Positions 60,543-64,000 of a DNA stretch of 64,000 bases are shown here, piece after piece (the first letter of the stretch is position 1; every line of letters begins with the position of its first letter). Origin of the DNA: Roseburia lenta (GTDB lineage Bacteria; Bacillota; Clostridia; Lachnospirales; Lachnospiraceae). The stretch lies in the NCBI RefSeq assembly GCF_014287435.1, contig NZ_JACOPG010000004.1, positions 248,001-312,000 on the forward strand, read 5' to 3'. The position numbers and the translations under genes were made by a program. Below the pieces are notes generated by a model. It searched no databases. It was given only the letters and a program-made list of their open reading frames with translations, and was not told the origin of the DNA.

Positions 60543-61823
60543 ATGTTAAATAAGATTTTAGAACACAAAACAGAAGAATTACCATCTTTAGAGCGTTTTA
60601 AGATGCTGGGATCCAAGGTGGTAGTGGAGATGAAAAAACCGGTACTTGCCAGTTTTAATCTGCGCAATCTCAAGTATTTTAATGAGATCTATGGGACAGC
60701 AAAAGGGGACTGGCTGATCACACTTATGGTGGATTATTTTTGCCGGGAAAACAAAAAGAGTATTTTGGGAAGCATGAGTTATGTGGACCATTTATTAGTT
60801 CTCTGTGAGGCGGGTGGAGATAGCGATGAGGAGATCTTAGCCTTTTATCAGGATATTGCAGACCGCTTCTTAGAGCGAGTCAGTGAGCATTATGACCGTG
60901 TCAAGATCCATGTGGAGTGCGGTCTGTACGTCATGCAGCCGGGAGACAGTTTTATCTATGCACAGGACAATGCACGCTATGCACGCAGGAGCATCCGGCA
61001 TAGTTATTCAAATACGGTTGCTTTTTATTCCGAAGACCTGCGCCGCAGATCCATCAAGAAGGCAAGTATTATTCCAAATTTTGAACATGCCATTGATACA
61101 GACGGGATCCAGGTCTATTTACAGCCAAAATGTTCTGCCAAGAATGACCGTATCATTGGTGCGGAGGCTCTGTCACGTTTTTGTGACGAGGACGGCGAGA
61201 TCTTGTCACCGGCGATCTATGTGCCGATCTTAGAGCAGGCTGGGATCGTTTCCAGACTGGATTATCAGGTGCTGGTAAAAAGCGTAGAACTTCTTAGTAA
61301 ATGGCGGGATGACGGACATGAACTTTTCCCGATCTCGGTCAATCTGTCGCGCGTGGACCTTTTGGAAGATCGTTTTATTGAATCTCTGGATCATCTGGTG
61401 GAAGATGCAGGGCTGGACAAACAATATATCGAATTTGAATTGACGGAGACAGTGCTGGTCAAGGATCTGGAAATGATCATTGCTAAAATGAACCACCTGC
61501 GCGAGAAGGGCTACCGGATCGCTTTAGATGATTTTGGTTCCGGCTATAATTCCTTATATGTTTTAGGACAGGTTCCGGCAAATGTGATCAAGTTTGATCG
61601 TGGATTTGTTTTACATTCCATCCAAAATCAGATGGGAATGACCATTCTTTCCAATCTGGTCAACACCTTTAAGGAGATCGAGTTTGAGGTCTTGTGCGAA
61701 GGGGTAGAGACCGAGGAAGAAAAGCAGAAGATCGTTTCCTGCGGTTGTGATGTCATTCAGGGCTATCTGTATGACAAACCGCTTTGTATCGATGATTTTG
61801 AAAAGAAATATATTTATGCATAA
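60543..61823 (+). CDS. EAL-domain cyclic di-GMP phosphodiesterase with degenerate GGDEF domain
   Basis: 426 residues. Residues about 1-165 look like a GGDEF fold whose active-site motif is lost (the expected position reads SMSYVDHLLVL). The EAL domain (about 180-420) keeps the catalytic set: GAEALSRF, NLSRVDLL, FELTETVL and LDDFGSGYNSL, with FDRGFVL and CEGVETEEE. It should break c-di-GMP to pGpG. No membrane segment, so cytosolic. It opposes the diguanylate cyclase at 22912. Own promoter and a strong terminator. Confidence 0.9.
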   Translation: MLNKILEHKTEELPSLERFKMLGSKVVVEMKKPVLASFNLRNLKYFNEIYGTAKGDWLITLMVDYFCRENKKSILGSMSYVDHLLVLCEAGGDSDEEILAFYQDIADRFLERVSEHYDRVKIHVECGLYVMQPGDSFIYAQDNARYARRSIRHSYSNTVAFYSEDLRRRSIKKASIIPNFEHAIDTDGIQVYLQPKCSAKNDRIIGAEALSRFCDEDGEILSPAIYVPILEQAGIVSRLDYQVLVKSVELLSKWRDDGHELFPISVNLSRVDLLEDRFIESLDHLVEDAGLDKQYIEFELTETVLVKDLEMIIAKMNHLREKGYRIALDDFGSGYNSLYVLGQVPANVIKFDRGFVLHSIQNQMGMTILSNLVNTFKEIEFEVLCEGVETEEEKQKIVSCGCDVIQGYLYDKPLCIDDFEKKYIYA

Positions 61824-61863
61824 AAAGCGCAAAAGATAGCATAAGATAAAATCGAAGTCAGGA

Positions 61864-61896
61864 CCGTTGTAAGGACAGCCTTACAACGGTTTTTTT
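61864..61896 (+). terminator. Terminator of the EAL gene
   Basis: A perfect 11-bp stem CCGTTGTAAGG / CCTTACAACGG, four-base loop and a T7-8 run, meeting the 3' end of the convergent flippase gene. Read on the minus strand it lacks a T run. Confidence 0.92.
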
Positions 61897-63217
61897 ACGC
61901 ATTCTTTTTGCATGTGATGGAAAGCAGGCGCAGGTATGCCATGAAAGCCGATACGACCTGACTGCACAGGACGCCAAGCAGGAAGGCGCGGAAGCCGTAA
62001 AGCGGGATGCCAAAGAAGATGAAGGCAAGACGGATCAGGGCACCGGTCATGCTGTTAAAAAAGGTATCTTTGACATTACCAAGACCGTTTAAGATGCTGT
62101 TCATGGTCGTGCCGAGAAAAAGAAAAGGACACAGCCAGGACAGGGTGCGGATGTAGATACCGGCGACTTCGTTTGCAAATATTTTCTGCCCGATCAAAGG
62201 GCTGAAAAAATAAAAGAAAAAGGAACATAAAAAGCCTAAGAACATGCAGAGGAAAAAGCCAACGGTGATGGAATGCCGGATATAATAGTTCCTGCCTTCT
62301 TCCTTGGCGCGCGAGATCGAGGGCAGGAGCATGACCGCGATGGAGTTGGAAAGGACGGTCGGAAAAAAGATCATGGGCAGAGCCATACCGCTGTAGATGC
62401 CATAGATGCTGAGGGACTGGGTATTGGTCAGCCCGAAGCGCACCAGACAAAGCGGGATCATGATATTTTCAATGCCGTGTAAGACAGTGAGGAGCAGGCG
62501 GGTGGCGGTCAGGGGACAAGCCATGGACAAAAGATCTTTGCAGGTGGTGTTGACTTGTGCGCTCGGCTTTTGCCGGATCTGCTTCTGGCTGAGGGACAGG
62601 AGATTTAAGTAATAAAAGGTTGCTGCGATCTCGCCCAGGAGGAGCCCTAGCATGGCATGAAATTTCGTGAAAGGCAGACCGCTATGTATGGTAATATAGT
62701 AGATGCCCATAACACTGCCGATGCGTACCACTTGTTCAATGCACTGTCCGATGGATGGAATCTTTGATTTTTGCAGACCATAGTAATAACCGTTGATACA
62801 TCCATGGATGCATTCTAAGGGGATGCACAAGATGAGCGGATAGAGGAGTGTCTTTATGGAAGGCTCATGAAAGAGTCCGGCTGCGATGCTGTCAGCAAAA
62901 AGCAGACAGGGGATGCAAAAGACGGCGCTCAGGGCAAGGGAGAGGCACATTCCCATAGCCAGGTAGGATTTTTCCCTGCCATCTTTGGCGGAAGAACTTT
63001 TGGCGACAAAACGGGAGATAGCGGTGTGGATGCCGGAGTTGGCAAAGGCTATTCCTACTGCCAAGAGGGGCATTGCCAGTTGGTAAAGTCCGAGTTCCTT
63101 TGCACCGATGGCGCGTGACAAAAAGATCTTATAATAAAAGCCTAAAAGACGACAGAAAAGCCCGGTAATTGTAAGAAGTAATGCACCAGAATAGACGGGG
63201 TGAGTATTTTTTCGCAA
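61895..63217 (-). CDS. SpoVB-like lipid/oligosaccharide flippase (MOP superfamily)
   Basis: 440 residues with about 12-14 membrane segments. N-terminus ALLLTITGLFCRLLGFYYKIFLSRAIG and internal GLYQLAMPLLAVGIAFANSGI, ISRFVAK match SpoVB/MurJ-type proteins of the polysaccharide-flippase superfamily. SpoVB acts in spore cortex formation, probably on lipid-linked precursors. The start is probably TTG 63217 (MRKNTHP...), behind GGATGGA; a TTG at 63232 has no ribosome site and the ATGs at 63228 and 63239 are out of frame. Function as MurJ-like lipid II flippase cannot be excluded. Confidence 0.85.
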   Translation of the reverse strand: MRKNTHPVYSGALLLTITGLFCRLLGFYYKIFLSRAIGAKELGLYQLAMPLLAVGIAFANSGIHTAISRFVAKSSSAKDGREKSYLAMGMCLSLALSAVFCIPCLLFADSIAAGLFHEPSIKTLLYPLILCIPLECIHGCINGYYYGLQKSKIPSIGQCIEQVVRIGSVMGIYYITIHSGLPFTKFHAMLGLLLGEIAATFYYLNLLSLSQKQIRQKPSAQVNTTCKDLLSMACPLTATRLLLTVLHGIENIMIPLCLVRFGLTNTQSLSIYGIYSGMALPMIFFPTVLSNSIAVMLLPSISRAKEEGRNYYIRHSITVGFFLCMFLGFLCSFFFYFFSPLIGQKIFANEVAGIYIRTLSWLCPFLFLGTTMNSILNGLGNVKDTFFNSMTGALIRLAFIFFGIPLYGFRAFLLGVLCSQVVSAFMAYLRLLSITCKKNA

Positions 63218-63265
63218 GAGATTTCCATCCAAAAAACATTTTTAACATTATATGTTAGAATTTGG

Positions 63266-63294
63266 TTGACAGAACAAAATGGGAATGCTAGTAT
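63266..63294 (+). promoter_or_regulatory. Strong promoter of the cysteine desulfurase gene
   Basis: Perfect TTGACA (63266-63271), 17-bp spacer and TAGTAT (63289-63294) with extended TGC. The flippase gene runs the other way; a complementary TATAAT at 63247-63252 could serve it. Confidence 0.75.
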
Positions 63295-63301
63295 ATCAAT
63301 A

Positions 63302-63320
63302 TCCTAGTAAAAAGGTAGGA
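63302..63320. promoter_or_regulatory. Inverted repeat at the transcription start of the desulfurase gene
   Basis: TCCTA-N9-TAGGA (63302-63306 and 63316-63320) placed at about +1 to +20 of the predicted transcript. The position suits a repressor site, for example of an Rrf2/IscR-type regulator, but no such gene is in view. Confidence 0.4.
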
Positions 63321-63341
63321 AATAAAACGAGGTGAAAACTT

Positions 63342-64000
63342 ATGAAAGAATTTGTTTATTTGGACAATGCGGCTACGACAAAAGTCAGACCGGAAGTTGT
63401 GGAAGCAATGCTTCCTTATTTTACAGAGATTTATGGAAATGCATCTGCCGTTTATGATTTTGGACAGAAGTGTAAGCAGGCGATTGAAGATGCCAGAGAG
63501 ACGATCGGATCCTCCATCGGAACCAAGGCTTCAAATATATATTTTACTGCAGGCGGAAGTGAGTCAGACAACTGGGCATTAAAGGGTGTTGCAGAGGCCT
63601 ACAAGGATAAGGGAAAACACATCATCACGACCAAGATCGAACATCATGCCATCCTGCATACTTGCGCTTATCTGGAACAGCAGGGCTATGAAGTGACATA
63701 TCTGGATGTGGATGCAGACGGGCTGGTTTCCCCGGAAGATGTCAAGAAGGCAATCCGCCCGGATACCATTCTGATCTCAGTGATGTTTGCTAACAATGAG
63801 ATCGGAACCATTGAACCGATCGAGGAGATTGGTGCCATCGCACATGAACATGGCATTTTATTCCATACAGATGCTGTACAGGCATATGCCCAGGTGCCGA
63901 TCGATGTGGAAAAGATGCATATCGATCTTTTGAGCGCCAGTGGACACAAACTAAATGGACCAAAAGGTATTGGTTTCCTTTACATTCGTCAGGGACTTAA
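63342..64000 (+). CDS. Cysteine desulfurase, NifS/IscS type (3' end outside window)
   Basis: The first 219 codons of a class V aminotransferase-fold enzyme. Seen: VYLDNAATTKVRPEVVEAM, YFTAGGSESDNWALKG, TTKIEHHAILHTC, MFANNEIGTIEPI, FHTDAVQAY and the PLP lysine in SASGHKLNGPKG. It takes sulfur from cysteine for Fe-S clusters and thio-tRNA. The catalytic Cys loop lies beyond the window. ATG 63342 follows CGAGGTG. It may feed the sufC-sufB pair at 30.5 kb and could be followed by nifU or a thiolase gene; that is not visible. Confidence 0.95.
   Translation, partial: MKEFVYLDNAATTKVRPEVVEAMLPYFTEIYGNASAVYDFGQKCKQAIEDARETIGSSIGTKASNIYFTAGGSESDNWALKGVAEAYKDKGKHIITTKIEHHAILHTCAYLEQQGYEVTYLDVDADGLVSPEDVKKAIRPDTILISVMFANNEIGTIEPIEEIGAIAHEHGILFHTDAVQAYAQVPIDVEKMHIDLLSASGHKLNGPKGIGFLYIRQGL

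Noticed and set aside
59545..60585. A 346-codon open frame on the minus strand over rlmB and sigH
   Set aside because: Its translation has no recognisable motif and it lies fully opposite two well supported genes; the openness follows from their codon use.

Overview
The window is a 64 kb chromosomal piece from a spore-forming, low-to-moderate GC Clostridia. The gene repertoire and the protein N-termini (for example FtsZ starting LEIMTNE) point to the Lachnospiraceae; this placement is an inference. Evidence for a spore-former is direct: spoIIGA, sigE, sigG, a sigH-type factor, a spoVB-like flippase, SpoVD/SpoVE-type wall genes, and matches to Spo0A and sigma-F binding sites. Nothing looks like phage or a plasmid, and no complete transposon or CRISPR array was seen.

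Layout. 1-3.7 kb: 3' part of pheT, queA, a small cysteine-rich DUF1540 gene and lgt. 3.9-16.9 kb: the division and cell wall cluster mraZ-rsmH-ftsL-pbp-pbp-mraY-murD-ftsW/spoVE-divIB-ftsZ, followed by spoIIGA-sigE. 16.9-22.6 kb: an MBL-fold RNase-like gene, sigG on the opposite strand behind a sigma-F-type promoter, and a ThrE exporter with an unknown partner gene, divergent from a LysR regulator. 22.6-28.1 kb: an accessory stretch with two deletion-damaged genes (a LysR remnant and a UMF1-type transporter) among a GGDEF protein, an aldo/keto reductase, a chemoreceptor and a zinc-dependent phospholipase C-like protein. 28.2-37 kb: a GH31 glycosidase, a minimal sufC-sufB pair with a sirtuin, an HPr-like protein without the phospho-histidine loop behind a cre site, a nuclease-helicase fusion and a second LysR. 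37-45.3 kb: purL, carA and carB. 45.4-55.6 kb: a homocysteine methyltransferase/MTHFR fusion, a heterodimeric ABC exporter, a second chemoreceptor-like protein and a three-domain metH. 55.7-64 kb: tRNA-Val and tRNA-Met, ispF-cysE-cysS-mrnC-rlmB-sigH, an EAL protein, a spoVB-like gene, and the 5' part of a cysteine desulfurase gene.

How it works together. Growth and division genes feed directly into the early sporulation operon. A Spo0A-type promoter for spoIIGA-sigE lies inside the ftsZ terminator hairpin, and the next compartment-specific factor, sigG, carries its own sigma-F-type promoter. One-carbon and methionine metabolism is represented twice (Hcy methyltransferase/MTHFR fusion and B12-type MetH), next to cysteine supply (cysE, cysS, cysteine desulfurase). 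Fe-S assembly is suggested by the sufCB pair and the desulfurase.

Most of the window is conserved core genome. The least ordinary items are the spoIIG promoter/hairpin arrangement, the HPr-like gene with its cre site and 0A box, the sufC-sufB-sirtuin operon with a perfect 35-bp palindrome in its leader (a second copy of the element lies upstream of sigG), the possibly leaderless nuclease-helicase, and a transpeptidase with KTA in place of KTG. All functional statements rest on motif recognition by eye. No database search was run.
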